31,089 nucleotides of DNA from CAYRFQ01 sp964423615 (GCA_964423615.1 CAYRFQ010000096.1:1-31089); one strand, 5' to 3'; numbered from the stretch's first letter, positions 15,647 through 24,831 are shown. Program-made: numbers and translations. Notes: generated by a model from the letters alone, not told the origin.

Positions 15647-17811
15647 ACGACAAACCGCACAGTGCGATGCTCGCAGATCTGTTGGTCGAGATGGCGGAAC
15701 GCATGGAACGCGGGGAGTCCCTCGACCTTGAGTCATTCGAAAAGGACTTGGGAGCCCTCGAAGAGATGCTTCCGACTGTCGAGCATTTGCTTGCGTTGGG
15801 GCGAGACGTTTCTTCTTCGATCTATCGGGACAGCGTATACGATGCGTTGGTTGATGATCATTTCCAACTCCCGAACCATCGACTCGACGATTTTCGACTT
15901 ATTCGTGAAGTAGGTCGAGGCGGGATGGGTGTCGTCTACGAGGCCGAGCAGGTGAGTCTGAACCGCCGAGTCGCCGTGAAGCTTCTTCCCGTCCACACGG
16001 CCGTAGATAAGCGTCAAAGACGACGCTTCTATCTGGAAGCCCAAGCCGCCGCGAGTCTTCGTCATCCGCACATCGTTCCGGTTTATTCTGTCGGCATGAA
16101 TCAAGGGCTGCACTATTATGCAATGCAGTTTATCGATGGCTGTTCTTTGGCCGGCTTGATTGCTGGATTGCGACACAATCGCATCTCCGATTACCTCGAT
16201 GTCACTCCTGGGATGACAGGATTGACTTCTTCGGAATTCGATGGTGACGATAAGAACACCCTTCAGGCTCCACCTGGGCAGATCGAAATTCCTCCAAAGT
16301 TTAGCTTCGAGTATTTTCAGTTGATGGCAAGTTTCGGCCAACAAGCCGCCGAGGCGCTCGAGTATGCCCACCAACAGCGAATCGTCCACAGAGACATCAA
16401 GCCAGGCAATCTCCTACTCGATACAACTGGTTGGGTTTGGGTGACCGACTTTGGGCTGGCTCAGTCGCCGAGGGACGAGAACTTGACAGAGACAGGAGAC
16501 ATCGTCGGTACTCTCCGCTACATGAGCCCCGAACAGGCCCTCGGACAACGAGGAGTCGTTGACCAACGAACAGACATTTATTCTTTGGGGGTGACTCTTT
16601 ACGAACTGGTCACTTTGGAACCGGCCTTTTCGGGAGAACGGGGCGCGGTGCTCAAGCAAATCGAGACAGCGCACCCTTCGGCCCTTAGACGTAACCGTCG
16701 TATTCCCAAGGACCTCTCGACGATTATTGAAAAAGCCATGGAGAAAGATCCCCAGGATCGGTATCAAACGGCTTTGGAGCTCAGTGAAGACCTACGGCGG
16801 TTCCAGGCCGGTGAACCTATTCTTGCTTCGCCGGTTGGCGTGTGGGAACAACTCCGTCGATGGTGTTATCGGCATCGAAGTGCTTTACTGCTGATGACGT
16901 TGATTGCGGGCTTCGTGGCAATCGTTTCGCTCACGGGATGGATCGTTACACAGAACGCACTCGAACAGGAAATGAAAGCCAAGTACCTCGCGAAGCGACG
17001 TGAGGTTGAGACGCATGCTGCAGTTCAATCCATTTTCTTAAAAATTCTCTCCGAGAATCGAATCCACGATCCGCAGTTCGACGAGCTCCAAACTTTTTAT
17101 GCCGAGAAAGCGGAAATGTACCTTGAACGCTTTCTTCGAGAAAACAGAAATGACCATTTCTTTGAAAAGCACATTGCCTGCGCTTTGGCTCAAATGGGGA
17201 TCATTCGACAACGGCAAGGCCGACTCGACGAAGCGATCGCCTTCTATCGTCAGAGTTTCGGTCAGTATGTCCGCCTCGTGGGAGTTTCGGCAGAACCCGA
17301 ACGAACAGGATATCGAGATCACGCTTCGGAGGTAAACGGCCTCTGGGTCCGATGTCTTGTCGGAAAAGGATGTCCTGATGAGGCGAAAAAGGTCGCTGAG
17401 CGAGGCCGGAAGATCAACCCAAGATCGTGGAAACCAAAAAACATCCTGGCACGACTGATTGCGGCAACTCCAGACGTAACGAATTCGGAACTCCAGGCCG
17501 GTCTGGAGCTTCTCGAGGAACCCATCCGTATGGAACCGGAAGGGTGGCAACTCCGAAATACTCTTGGAATGTTGTTGTTGCGGCTTGGAGACGACAAGAA
17601 AGCGATAGCTGCTTTGCGTGCGGCTCGTCGATCGTCGTCTTGTGACCTCATGATGAATCGATACTTGTTGGCGATAACCTTCATGAAGGCCGGGTTCAAC
17701 GTCAAGGCGGAGACGGCTTTTCAACCGCTCGAAAAGCACCACGCCAAAATCTTACGACAAAACCCGGATCTCAAAATGTGGCAAGAAGAGGTAGGCTTGC
17801 TTCTCCGGTAA
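15643..17811 (+). CDS. membrane-anchored Ser/Thr protein kinase with extracytoplasmic TPR-like domain
   Basis: The GTG start (15643) overlaps the sigma-factor stop. The 722-residue protein has a short N-terminal region (1-80), a Hanks-type kinase domain (about 84-388), a TM helix (about 413-435) and a helical C-terminal region with TPR-like units (HIACALAQMGIIRQRQGRLDEAIAFYRQSF, LRNTLGMLLLRLGDDKKAIAALRAAR). Catalytic elements are complete: glycine loop GRGGMGVV (91-98), Lys113 (AVKLL), HRDIKPGN (249-256), DFG (269-271) and SPE (295-297). An insertion of about 45 residues (178-222) precedes the HRD helix. It should phosphorylate Ser/Thr in the cytoplasm and sense something outside through its C-terminal domain. 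Coupling with the ECF sigma factor implies it regulates that factor, as known for several bacterial sigma/kinase pairs. Confidence 0.95.
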   Translation: MNDKPHSAMLADLLVEMAERMERGESLDLESFEKDLGALEEMLPTVEHLLALGRDVSSSIYRDSVYDALVDDHFQLPNHRLDDFRLIREVGRGGMGVVYEAEQVSLNRRVAVKLLPVHTAVDKRQRRRFYLEAQAAASLRHPHIVPVYSVGMNQGLHYYAMQFIDGCSLAGLIAGLRHNRISDYLDVTPGMTGLTSSEFDGDDKNTLQAPPGQIEIPPKFSFEYFQLMASFGQQAAEALEYAHQQRIVHRDIKPGNLLLDTTGWVWVTDFGLAQSPRDENLTETGDIVGTLRYMSPEQALGQRGVVDQRTDIYSLGVTLYELVTLEPAFSGERGAVLKQIETAHPSALRRNRRIPKDLSTIIEKAMEKDPQDRYQTALELSEDLRRFQAGEPILASPVGVWEQLRRWCYRHRSALLLMTLIAGFVAIVSLTGWIVTQNALEQEMKAKYLAKRREVETHAAVQSIFLKILSENRIHDPQFDELQTFYAEKAEMYLERFLRENRNDHFFEKHIACALAQMGIIRQRQGRLDEAIAFYRQSFGQYVRLVGVSAEPERTGYRDHASEVNGLWVRCLVGKGCPDEAKKVAERGRKINPRSWKPKNILARLIAATPDVTNSELQAGLELLEEPIRMEPEGWQLRNTLGMLLLRLGDDKKAIAALRAARRSSSCDLMMNRYLLAITFMKAGFNVKAETAFQPLEKHHAKILRQNPDLKMWQEEVGLLLR

Positions 17812-17919
17812 ACCTCATGGACCAAGCGATAAGGGCCTAGGGTCGTGTTCATCCATTAGACAATCCAAGAGATTCTGTCTTCTCTACTTACGGCTTTAAC
17901 CTCAGGAGGAAGGCTTCCC

Positions 17920-18762
17920 ATGACAATCTACCAACTACCTCCTCAGAACGATTCTCCGGACCGTCCAGGTTATAGTTTGCTCGAGATCCTCGTTGTTTTG
18001 GGCATCATTGCTGTCTTGATTGGTCTGGTGGTTCCAGCTGTGATTCGAGTTCGTTCCACTGCCATGCGTGTTGAGGACATGAACAATCTCAAACAACTGG
18101 GACTGGCGGTGAGCATGTATGCCGATGCCCATAGTGGGATATTGCCACCGGCACTGACCCGAGAGTTGGGGCGAGATCGCTGGTGGTTTGGTGAAGCGAC
18201 TTTGGGAGAGGGCCAGTGGTGGTTTCGCCGATCGACCCACTCCGAACCGGAAGTGGACACCTCACGCGGCCACCTCTCTCCTTTTCTGGAGAAACAGTTG
18301 CCTCTCTACGACCCGACACTTTGGGGTTGGGATTTGGATTGGCGTTATCGTGGCATGAGTGGGGGGTACGGTTACAACTACCGGTATCTCTCCCCTACCG
18401 AATTTATCCTGCCGACGTGGGAGCCCATTTGGACTCGAGTCCGGCTCCGGAACGTGAAAAACACAAGCCAGACGATTGCCTTTACAAATGCTGCTGGTAC
18501 TACCGCGCATCCAAACGATCACTCCCCCATTTTGACTGAGATGGTTTTGGTAGAACCACCCTCGGCCAGCTATCCCAGCGTTCACTTCCGTCATGTGGGC
18601 TCGACTGCCAATGTCGTGTTTTTGGACGGACATGTTGAATCCCATCGGGAACATATCAGAAATACACCTCCAGAAGGCGAACCCAAGGCGTTTACTACTT
18701 TTCGGAACGATTATGCTCTCTTTGATATCGGAACGACCGACATTCTTTGGGACCGCAAGTAG
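17920..18762 (+). CDS. DUF1559 family prepilin-like protein
   Basis: This 280-residue protein has a type IV prepilin N-terminus: PG17 followed by YSLLEILVVLGIIAVLIGLVVPAV, with glutamate at position +5 and one long hydrophobic helix (about 20-42). Then comes NNLKQLGLAVSMYADAHSGILPPA, the DUF1559 pattern, and near the end NVVFLDGHVESHREHI, matching the family's conserved D/GDG-type motif. DUF1559 proteins are hugely expanded in planctomycetes. They are thought to form pseudopilin-like surface or periplasmic structures, and the exact role is not established. AGGAGGAAGG precedes ATG 17920 by 8 bases. It lies 108 bases after the kinase gene on the same strand and may be in its transcript. A strong hairpin follows at 18879-18915. 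Confidence 0.9.
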   Translation: MTIYQLPPQNDSPDRPGYSLLEILVVLGIIAVLIGLVVPAVIRVRSTAMRVEDMNNLKQLGLAVSMYADAHSGILPPALTRELGRDRWWFGEATLGEGQWWFRRSTHSEPEVDTSRGHLSPFLEKQLPLYDPTLWGWDLDWRYRGMSGGYGYNYRYLSPTEFILPTWEPIWTRVRLRNVKNTSQTIAFTNAAGTTAHPNDHSPILTEMVLVEPPSASYPSVHFRHVGSTANVVFLDGHVESHREHIRNTPPEGEPKAFTTFRNDYALFDIGTTDILWDRK

Positions 18763-19214
18763 TCGCATTTTTCCTGTGAGCTGGGCCGGCAATGAAAAGA
18801 GAGGAGCAAGTGCACTTGGAACGCATGCCATGCCAGTGTCCGGTTTTGTAGACTTGGCCTGGCTAGGTCCGCCAACGACGAAGGCACACCTTCGAAGATT
18901 CATAGTGTGCCTTCGGTTTGTCTTCGCCATTCCTCGATCACACAATGCGAAAGATGGACAGAGCTAGTAAGCCCGACCAAGGGGCAATTCTGTCTGCTTT
19001 CGATCTGTCTGCGGTTTTGTTCGCTCTCGAACTGGTTACATCCACCGAAAAACGCCCATCCACAAATTCCGCGTTCGTGGATCGATTCGCGCAAATTCTG
19101 GATTGAAGGTGATAGTTCCGGGTAACTGCCTGTGGTATCCTCGCAAAGGTGTTCGAGTTATTCTTAAAAAGACGCAGAACGTACCTCTAAACTCATCGAC
19201 ACCCGAGAGAAACT
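18763..19214. other. intergenic region after DUF1559 gene
   Basis: This 452-base region contains the terminator-type hairpin described separately. A frame of 53 codons from ATG 18948 to TGA 19106 (MRKMDRASKPDQGAILSAFDL...) has no ribosome site and no recognisable family, so it is not called. The promoter of the FG-GAP gene should lie in the last 150 bases. Confidence 0.4.
18879..18915 (+). terminator. terminator hairpin after DUF1559 gene
   Basis: CGAAGGCACAC (18879-18889) and GTGTGCCTTCG (18905-18915) form an 11-bp perfect stem with a 15-base loop, followed by the T-rich GTTTGTCTT. It lies 117 bases after the stop of the DUF1559 gene. Confidence 0.65.
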
Positions 19215-20468
19215 ATGAGCCGAGCAATCTGGATGACTGTTGGGTTGTGTCTAGTTGGATTGGCGTGGCTGTCCACCGCTCCAGTCTTTGCGCAAACGAA
19301 AATCAAATGGAAGAAGGTGGTCCTCGACGAGTCGTTCCGGTCCGAAGGGGTTGCCGTATTCGACGTCAATAAGGACGGTAAGAACGACGTCGTTGCCGGG
19401 GAAGTGTGGTACGAAAATCCGACCTGGAAAATCCACAAAATTCGTAAATCGGGTCCTGTGAAAGGCGATCGAAATCGCAGCGAAACATATGATCCTAAGC
19501 AATACAGCAATTCATTTTGCTGTTGGGGCGACGACATCAACAAGGACGGATGGGTCGATCTGATCGTAATCGGATTCCCTGGGTTCCCTTGCTACTGGTA
19601 CGAGAACCCCAAGAACGAGACTGAGGTGTGGAAAGAACACATGATCTGGCACAGCGCGTGTAACGAAACACCTCAATATGCGGATCTGTTTGGGACAGGG
19701 CAGCGAGTCATCGTCATGGGCTGGAAAGCGAAAAAAGGCAACGCCCACCAAATGGCTTGGTTTGCTCCAGGCAAGAATCCGAATGACCTGTGGGAAATGC
19801 ATCCGATCAGCGAGCCAACCAATGGCGGTCGCGGTATTGGGGCGTTCAGGTTTTCGCACGGTCTTGGGGTGAGCGACGTCAACGGGGATGGACGCCGAGA
19901 CGTGATCTGTACAGAGGGTTGGTGGGAACAACCCAAGGATGTTAAGGATCAACCCTGGAAATACCACCGTGTGAATCTCGGTCCAGCGTGTGCGGACATG
20001 CACGCCTACGATATCGACGGCGACAAGGTCAACGACATTCTTACGAGTTCGGCCCACAATTTCGGAATTTGGTGGCACCGACAGAATCCCAAGAAACTCA
20101 GAACTGGGTTTGTTCGACGTACGTTGTTCGAGAAGCTCTTTTCGCAATCACACGCCTTGCATGTTGTTGATGTCGATGGCGATGGGGATAAGGATCTCGT
20201 GACTGGACGACGTCGATGGGCTCACGGTGGACGCGACCCTGGTGGAATGCAACCGCCCGTTCTGTATTGGTTCGAAGCGAAAAAGAACACAGACGGCTCG
20301 ATCACTTTTGTCCCCCACAAGATTGATGACGATTCGGGCATCGGGACACAGTTTCAAGTCATGGATTTCGATGGTGATGGCGATCCAGACATCATAGTTG
20401 CCAATAAGCGAGGTGTGTTTGTCACTTTGCAAATTCGGCCCGCAGAAGTTTCGGGCCGCAAGGAATAA
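19215..20468 (+). CDS. secreted FG-GAP/VCBS repeat beta-propeller protein
   Basis: This 417-residue protein begins with a signal peptide (MSRAIWMTVGLCLVGLAWLSTAPVFA, cleavage near 26-27). It then has repeated blades with calcium-binding loops of FG-GAP type: FDVNKDGKNDVV, DDINKDGWVDLIVI, SDVNGDGRRDVIC, YDIDGDKVNDILT, VDVDGDGDKDLVT and MDFDGDGDPDIIV. It should fold as a beta-propeller in the periplasm or outside the cell. Such proteins are abundant in planctomycetes and often have no known ligand. Blades also share the W-Y-EN-P motif (VWYENPTW, YWYENPKNE), typical of one planctomycete subfamily. No enzymatic motif is seen. The ribosome site (GAGAGAAA) is weak. It is flanked by intergenic hairpins and looks monocistronic. 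Confidence 0.88.
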   Translation: MSRAIWMTVGLCLVGLAWLSTAPVFAQTKIKWKKVVLDESFRSEGVAVFDVNKDGKNDVVAGEVWYENPTWKIHKIRKSGPVKGDRNRSETYDPKQYSNSFCCWGDDINKDGWVDLIVIGFPGFPCYWYENPKNETEVWKEHMIWHSACNETPQYADLFGTGQRVIVMGWKAKKGNAHQMAWFAPGKNPNDLWEMHPISEPTNGGRGIGAFRFSHGLGVSDVNGDGRRDVICTEGWWEQPKDVKDQPWKYHRVNLGPACADMHAYDIDGDKVNDILTSSAHNFGIWWHRQNPKKLRTGFVRRTLFEKLFSQSHALHVVDVDGDGDKDLVTGRRRWAHGGRDPGGMQPPVLYWFEAKKNTDGSITFVPHKIDDDSGIGTQFQVMDFDGDGDPDIIVANKRGVFVTLQIRPAEVSGRKE

Positions 20469-20980
20469 CTGACCAACTGTGGCTGCCCAATAGGGATGGT
20501 TTGGTTGGTGTGGTTTCGACGCGGAGGGGTGAGCGAGGTTCTTTCGTTTTCCTCGCTCACGCACTTCGTGGTTGGGTGGTACAAGGCTTGGTGACAAACA
20601 CGTTTCGACCAATAGGCACATCACAACCGGGAACCGCCCGGAAACGCTGATTTTTCCTGTGTGGCTGCACAAACGTTCAAAAATCCTCATGGACTGACTG
20701 TTTTTCTGGAACCTCCTGGATAGGCGCTCGCGTATCGGAGCATCCGGTCCCTACCTTCGGCAAAACCTTACTTATGATCCCATCGACGAAATACGGTACG
20801 TAATCTGTTCGCTATTGAGTTCTTCTGTGGCCGATATCATCGCAAGAGCCGAACTGTGACATTTTCGGACTTCCTCTGTGCGGAATCAGCTTTGTCGAGG
20901 GGGTAACCCGGTGTCCAAGGGAGCGGAATTGGTAGGTATGGATGTGTCTTGGAACTCTACGAGTAGAGACGGTTTCGGGT
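20469..20980. other. intergenic region before the hydrolase/PRTase gene
   Basis: About 510 bases without a supported gene. It contains a terminator-type hairpin at 20529-20560 and, near its end, the 14-bp inverted repeat CTCTACgaGTAGAG (20956-20969), 12 bases upstream of the sigma-54 element. That is closer than usual for an enhancer site, so its role is unclear. Confidence 0.45.
20529..20560 (+). terminator. terminator-type hairpin after the FG-GAP gene
   Basis: GTGAGCGAGG (20529-20538) and CCTCGCTCAC (20551-20560) form a 10-bp perfect stem around a T-rich 12-base loop, 61 bases past the stop codon. No T run follows it. Confidence 0.55.
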
Positions 20981-20996
20981 TGGCATCGGAATTGCA
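20981..20996 (+). promoter_or_regulatory. sigma-54 (RpoN) promoter
   Basis: TGGCATCGGAATTGCA fits the consensus TGGCAC-N5-TTGCA, with GG at -24 and GC at -12 separated by exactly ten bases. Transcription would begin near 21007, leaving a 75-base leader before ATG 21082. This makes the upstream GTG at 21007 an unlikely start. Confidence 0.65.
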
Positions 20997-21081
20997 GTAA
21001 AGGATTGTGGATTCGCCGCTGCGGATCTGTTCGATCGCCCGTTCTCCCAAAACCACAATGAGAGACAACGGAGGCCACGGG

Positions 21082-22452
21082 ATGAAACGAGTGCATAGTC
21101 CGGCAAACCTTGTGGGTCAGGAAGTGGAGATTGGTTCGCAAGCCCTTCCTGGGATTTTGGGTGTACCTCAACCAGCCGTTGGAGTGGTTCTATTCGCTCA
21201 GGAAACCGGAAGTAGACGAATGAGCCCTCGGAACTTGTACATTTCGAGTATCTTTCACGAGGCTGGGCTTGCGACGTTGATGTTCGACCTCGTTCAAAAA
21301 GGAGAAGATCAAGGCGGTACGAACGCGCTCGATATCGAGATGTTGGCGGCTCGTCTGCAAATTGCCACGAAATGGGTTCAGAAGTGTCCCATGACCCAGG
21401 GACTGAACGTCGGATACTTCGGGACCAGCCGAGGGGTAGCGACGGCGATGGTGGCCGCGACGTGGACTGCTGAGTCTGTTCGAGCTGTGGTATCAGTTGC
21501 TGGGAGGATCGACCTCGCTGGGGAATTCCTGCCTCATGTCAAGGCACCTACGCTGCTCATCGTGGGTCGGGGTGACGAAGGGGTCGTAGGGATGAATCAA
21601 GCCGCGCTGTCCCACTTGGAGTGTGAGAAAGAACTGGCCATCATCGGTGGAGCCGCTGGTGTGCTCAGAGAACCTGGAGCTTTGGAAGTCGCAACTCGAT
21701 TGGCTCGGTCCTGGTTCCTTACCCACCTTGGCCAGTCTTCGCCAAACGGAAAAGCCCGTCTAACGCTCGATCCTGAGCCGTGGGACGATCCGCCGAAGTT
21801 ATTCCGTGATCGAGAGGAAGCAGGTTATCGACTGGCCGATGCACTAAGAGGACTGGACTTGCACGATCCGCTCGTTCTGGCGATTCCGCGTGGAGGAGTT
21901 CCGATCGGTGCCATCCTCGCTATCGAACTTGATGCTGATCTAGACGTGGTGCTAGCCCAAAAACTTCGTGCTCCGCTGGAGCCCGAATTGGCCATTGGTG
22001 CGGTCGGTGAGGAGGACACGATTCACTTGCGCGAGGGGGTGAGGCAGATTTCAGGTGTCACGGAGGAATACCTGGTTAGGGAGAGGCAACATCAAATGAA
22101 AGACCTCAATCGGCAGAAACTACAGTTCCGATCCGCCCGACCGGCTGCTCCAATCGATGGTCGTTCGGTGATCGTGACCGACGATGGTATGGCGACTGCC
22201 TCCACCATGACAGCGGCACTGGAAGTTCTCAGAGCTCATAACCCCAGAGAGCTGATTGTGGCTGTCCCGGTCGGTTCACCAGGAAGCCTTGAACCGATTC
22301 GGAAACGTTGTGACCGTTTGATTTGCCTCCACGCGCCGGAGGAGTTTCGAGCGGTCGGACAATTTTACGAACGGTTTGTCCCCGTCGAAGAGGAACAAGT
22401 GGTCGAGACGCTTTATCGATTTACTCCGACCGTGTTTTTCAACGAAGATTGA
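21082..22452 (+). CDS. alpha/beta-hydrolase fused to a phosphoribosyltransferase domain
   Basis: ATG 21082, with CGGAGG eight bases upstream, gives 456 residues. The frame is open from GTG 21007, but that coincides with the predicted transcription start. Residues about 12-220 are a dienelactone-hydrolase-like alpha/beta domain: GVVLFAQETGSRRMSPRN, nucleophile motif GTSRG (Ser116), and VKAPTLLIVGRGDEGVV with the acid Asp. The usual GATH with the catalytic His is here GAAG (in IIGGAAGVLREPGAL), so the triad lacks its His. Residues about 235-450 are a type I phosphoribosyltransferase: LFRDREEAGYRLADAL, VLAIPRGGVPIGAILA, and a PRPP loop VIVTDDGMATASTM, where TGAT is usual. Hydrolase/PRTase fusions are widespread in stress clusters. 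The substrate is unknown, and both active sites look divergent. It heads a plus-strand gene block. Confidence 0.88.
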   Translation: MKRVHSPANLVGQEVEIGSQALPGILGVPQPAVGVVLFAQETGSRRMSPRNLYISSIFHEAGLATLMFDLVQKGEDQGGTNALDIEMLAARLQIATKWVQKCPMTQGLNVGYFGTSRGVATAMVAATWTAESVRAVVSVAGRIDLAGEFLPHVKAPTLLIVGRGDEGVVGMNQAALSHLECEKELAIIGGAAGVLREPGALEVATRLARSWFLTHLGQSSPNGKARLTLDPEPWDDPPKLFRDREEAGYRLADALRGLDLHDPLVLAIPRGGVPIGAILAIELDADLDVVLAQKLRAPLEPELAIGAVGEEDTIHLREGVRQISGVTEEYLVRERQHQMKDLNRQKLQFRSARPAAPIDGRSVIVTDDGMATASTMTAALEVLRAHNPRELIVAVPVGSPGSLEPIRKRCDRLICLHAPEEFRAVGQFYERFVPVEEEQVVETLYRFTPTVFFNED

Positions 22453-22499
22453 GCAGCATGTCTACCCCTGACCAAGTCCGTTTGGTGCTGCGGTGTTCG

Positions 22500-22532
22500 C
22501 TCGGTCGATGGACTGTTGGCATGCCGACCGAG
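22500..22532 (+). terminator. 8-bp inverted repeat after the hydrolase/PRTase gene
   Basis: CTCGGTCG (22500-22507) pairs with CGACCGAG (22525-22532) across 17 bases, 48 bases after the stop. There is no T run. It may be a weak terminator or a processing signal within the cluster. A 46-codon frame from ATG 22458 overlaps it and is not called. Confidence 0.4.
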
Positions 22533-22739
22533 AACCGTCCAAACTCAAATGAGTTGTTAGCATTGGATTTTTTGCACGCGAAACTCGGGTTGGTTTAGAA
22601 ATTGACGGTTGAGATCGGGGAATCGTAATCACATTGACAAGAAATAGTACCGAGTCGTTAGCGGTGATCCCGACGAACTGATGCGTCTTGGTGTTCGTAG
22701 TCGTTTCGGTTCTCCTCACTGCGTTGTGGGTGATCGCAA

Positions 22740-23792
22740 ATGTTTATCCTTATTATCTGCGTCGTTGTTTTTGTCAGTTTATCAGGGTTGCTCGCCATGA
22801 TCGAGGCAGCAGTCCTTAACATCTCTCGTGGTGAAGTCGAAGAGATGGTAGTCGCCAAGAAGTGGGGTTCCATTTCGTTACGTGCCATCACGACACGAAT
22901 TTCACGAGCCATGGTGATCCTTGTCCTCATGACAAACCTTGTCAACGTCGTGGGACCAATTCTCGCTGGAGCCAAGGCCATCGCTCTCTATGGAGACCAG
23001 TCGATCGTGGTGATGATCACGATCCTGACCGTGGCGACCATATTGTTCTCGGAAATCATTCCGAAGTCGTTGGGCACCCATTATGCGCCGTTAGTAAGTC
23101 GTTACACGGCTCCCATCATTCAGGGATTGATTTATGCCTTGTATCCGATGGTCATTTGCATCGAGTGGATTGTGAGCCTGTTTAATACTGGCCACAGGCG
23201 AATTGGGACGGAAGCCCAGATTCGTTCTCTTGCCACTTTGGGGCATCGGGCTGGTCATATCGAAAGTGATGAACGGCAATTGATCCACCGCGCGTTCATC
23301 CTCAACGACAAGATGGCTGCCGATATCATGACTCCTCTCAAAGACATCGTCAGCCTGGAGGCGACAGCGACAGTGAGGCATGCAGCCCAACATGTGCTGC
23401 ACATGGGCTATTCGCGCTATCCCGTGTTTGGCAAATCAGCCGATGACGTCAAAGGCATGATCCTTGCCCGGGACATCCTCGAAGCAGTGACAGAAGAGAG
23501 ACAAACAGAATCCATTAGTTCTCTGGTGCGTCCGATCCTGGTTTTTTGTGCTGACCAAGCGGCCGATGAGTTGTTAGTTTTGTTCCGAGATCGCCGCATC
23601 CATCTCGCCATTGTGCAGGAGGGTGAAAAGACAGTCGGTCTCGTAACTCTCGAAGATGTTCTGGAAGAACTCGTTGGGGAAATCGAGGATGAAAAAGACA
23701 CGGACCAGCAACAAAGTTCTTCTTCTCAATGCAAGCACCTTCGCTCGACTGGGCGGATTCAAACCAGACTGCAGCACGCGTACGAGCTATGA
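22740..23792 (+). CDS. CNNM (DUF21) transmembrane protein with CBS pair, CorC/HlyC-like
   Basis: This 350-residue protein opens with the CNNM transmembrane domain (about residues 1-150): FVSLSGLLAMIEAAVLNISRGEVEEM, LVLMTNLVNVVGPILAGA, and TILFSEIIPKSLGTHYAP, the conserved signature of the family. A CBS pair follows (about 190-320; MTPLKDIVSLEATATVRHAAQHVLHMGYSRYPVFG, GLVTLEDVLEELVGEIEDE). The C-terminal CorC_HlyC domain is missing, and the tail is short and polar. Eukaryotic CNNM and bacterial CorC-type proteins take part in magnesium or other cation export, and the CBS pair binds adenine nucleotides. ATG 22740 is the first possible start after an in-frame stop at 22731. Its ribosome site is weak. 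It is 287 bases after the PRTase gene. Confidence 0.9.
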   Translation: MFILIICVVVFVSLSGLLAMIEAAVLNISRGEVEEMVVAKKWGSISLRAITTRISRAMVILVLMTNLVNVVGPILAGAKAIALYGDQSIVVMITILTVATILFSEIIPKSLGTHYAPLVSRYTAPIIQGLIYALYPMVICIEWIVSLFNTGHRRIGTEAQIRSLATLGHRAGHIESDERQLIHRAFILNDKMAADIMTPLKDIVSLEATATVRHAAQHVLHMGYSRYPVFGKSADDVKGMILARDILEAVTEERQTESISSLVRPILVFCADQAADELLVLFRDRRIHLAIVQEGEKTVGLVTLEDVLEELVGEIEDEKDTDQQQSSSSQCKHLRSTGRIQTRLQHAYEL

Positions 23793-24272
23793 TTTCTATT
23801 TCTATTTCCAACAGGGACACCGCGAGCGCTCCAGTGCCAGGACCCTGCCTTGAGTAGACCACTCGTTGAGTTCCTGTTGCTGTTGTGACAGAACCGCCCA
23901 GGGTGTGCGGAATTGGAATTTGAGAGGCTCGGTCGTGTGGGAGGAACGAACTCGCACCATCACCATTCCGTCCCGGTGTGCGAGGCGAGGCGAAGTCGTA
24001 TTCTCAAATGGATGAGTCTCAACTCTTTTTCTCAGAGCGACTTCGTTCAGAATCGAAAAGACGCAAACATAGTTTTTACCTGGCACGTCTGTTGCATCAA
24101 CACACTTAGTTCTTGAACTTCGCCCGATGTGTTCAAGGTTCACAAGTCTCACCGGAACACCTCTAGCAGGAATTGCAGGGCTCTAAACAGTTCGTCCGAA
24201 AGCCGATTTCCTTTTCCCATCACAAGTGAGCGATCTCACCTTCGCTTATTCCTCAACGACAGGAGAATTACG
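23793..24272. other. intergenic region before DUF2267 gene
   Basis: About 480 bases. It contains the small inverted repeat GTGAGcgatCTCAC (24226-24239), 34 bases before the DUF2267 start, which could be an operator. A minus-strand frame of 116 codons (24152-23802) has no recognisable family and no clear ribosome site, so it is not called. No RNA gene was recognised. Confidence 0.4.
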
Positions 24273-24707
24273 ATGAGTCACACCGGGCTAAGATCATTCG
24301 ACAGCACGATCCAAACGACCAACACCTGGCTTCACGAGATCATGGAGGAGATGGGTTGGGAGGATCGTCATCGAGCTTACCACGCGTTGCGCGCGGTACT
24401 TCATGCCCTACGCGATCAATTTCCTGTTACGGAAGCGGTGGCGTTGGGCGCGCAACTGCCACTACTCGTTCGAGGCATCTATTACGACGGATGGCAAGTT
24501 AATAAGGTGCCTTTGCGAGAGCGAAAAATAGAAGCCTTTCTGGCGCATGTTGGGCAGTCCTACGAGCATGATCCAGACATTGATCTGGAGAGAGTCACCA
24601 AAGTTGTATTTCGGGTGCTTGCCAATCATGTGGACCGAGGGGAAGTAGAAGGCATCCGAAGAATTTTGGCACAAGACCTCCGCACTCTGTGGCCCGAAGA
24701 ATGTTGA
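24273..24707 (+). CDS. DUF2267 domain protein
   Basis: With ATG 24273, preceded by AGGAGA nine bases upstream, the product has 144 residues. The frame is open further upstream from 24129, but without a ribosome site. It matches DUF2267: STIQTTNTWLHEIMEEMGWEDRHRAYHALRAVLHALRDQFPVTEAVALGAQLPLLVRGIYYDGW, followed by a second helical half (RKIEAFLAHVGQSYEHDPDIDLERVTKVVFRVLANHVDRGEVEGIRRILAQDLRTLWPE). The protein is small, helical and cytoplasmic. Its function is not established. It is often found near phosphoribosyltransferase, universal stress and CBS genes. It lies 124 bases before the M50-CBS gene. Confidence 0.9.
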   Translation: MSHTGLRSFDSTIQTTNTWLHEIMEEMGWEDRHRAYHALRAVLHALRDQFPVTEAVALGAQLPLLVRGIYYDGWQVNKVPLRERKIEAFLAHVGQSYEHDPDIDLERVTKVVFRVLANHVDRGEVEGIRRILAQDLRTLWPEEC

Positions 24708-24831
24708 GGTGCGGTGACAGTTTTTGGAATCAACAGTGGATGTTCGTTGCGAAAGAAGTCGACCCACGGTGATCCTCTGAATTCGTCGTGGCATCGATTC
24801 GACAACGACCTAAAAAAACAAAAGGTGCACG

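Noticed and set aside
23802..24152. Minus-strand 116-codon frame before DUF2267
   Set aside because: No clear ribosome site or known motif. It could be a relic but cannot be supported.
20988..24180. The 10-mer GGAATTGCAG occurs at the sigma-54 site and again near 24170 before DUF2267
   Set aside because: The second copy lacks TGGCA at the right distance, so it is not a -24/-12 promoter.
24721..24831. TGGATGTTCGTTGC and TGGCATCGATTCGACA before the M50-CBS gene as sigma-54 sites
   Set aside because: The first has nine bases between GG and GC instead of ten, and the second lacks GC at -12.
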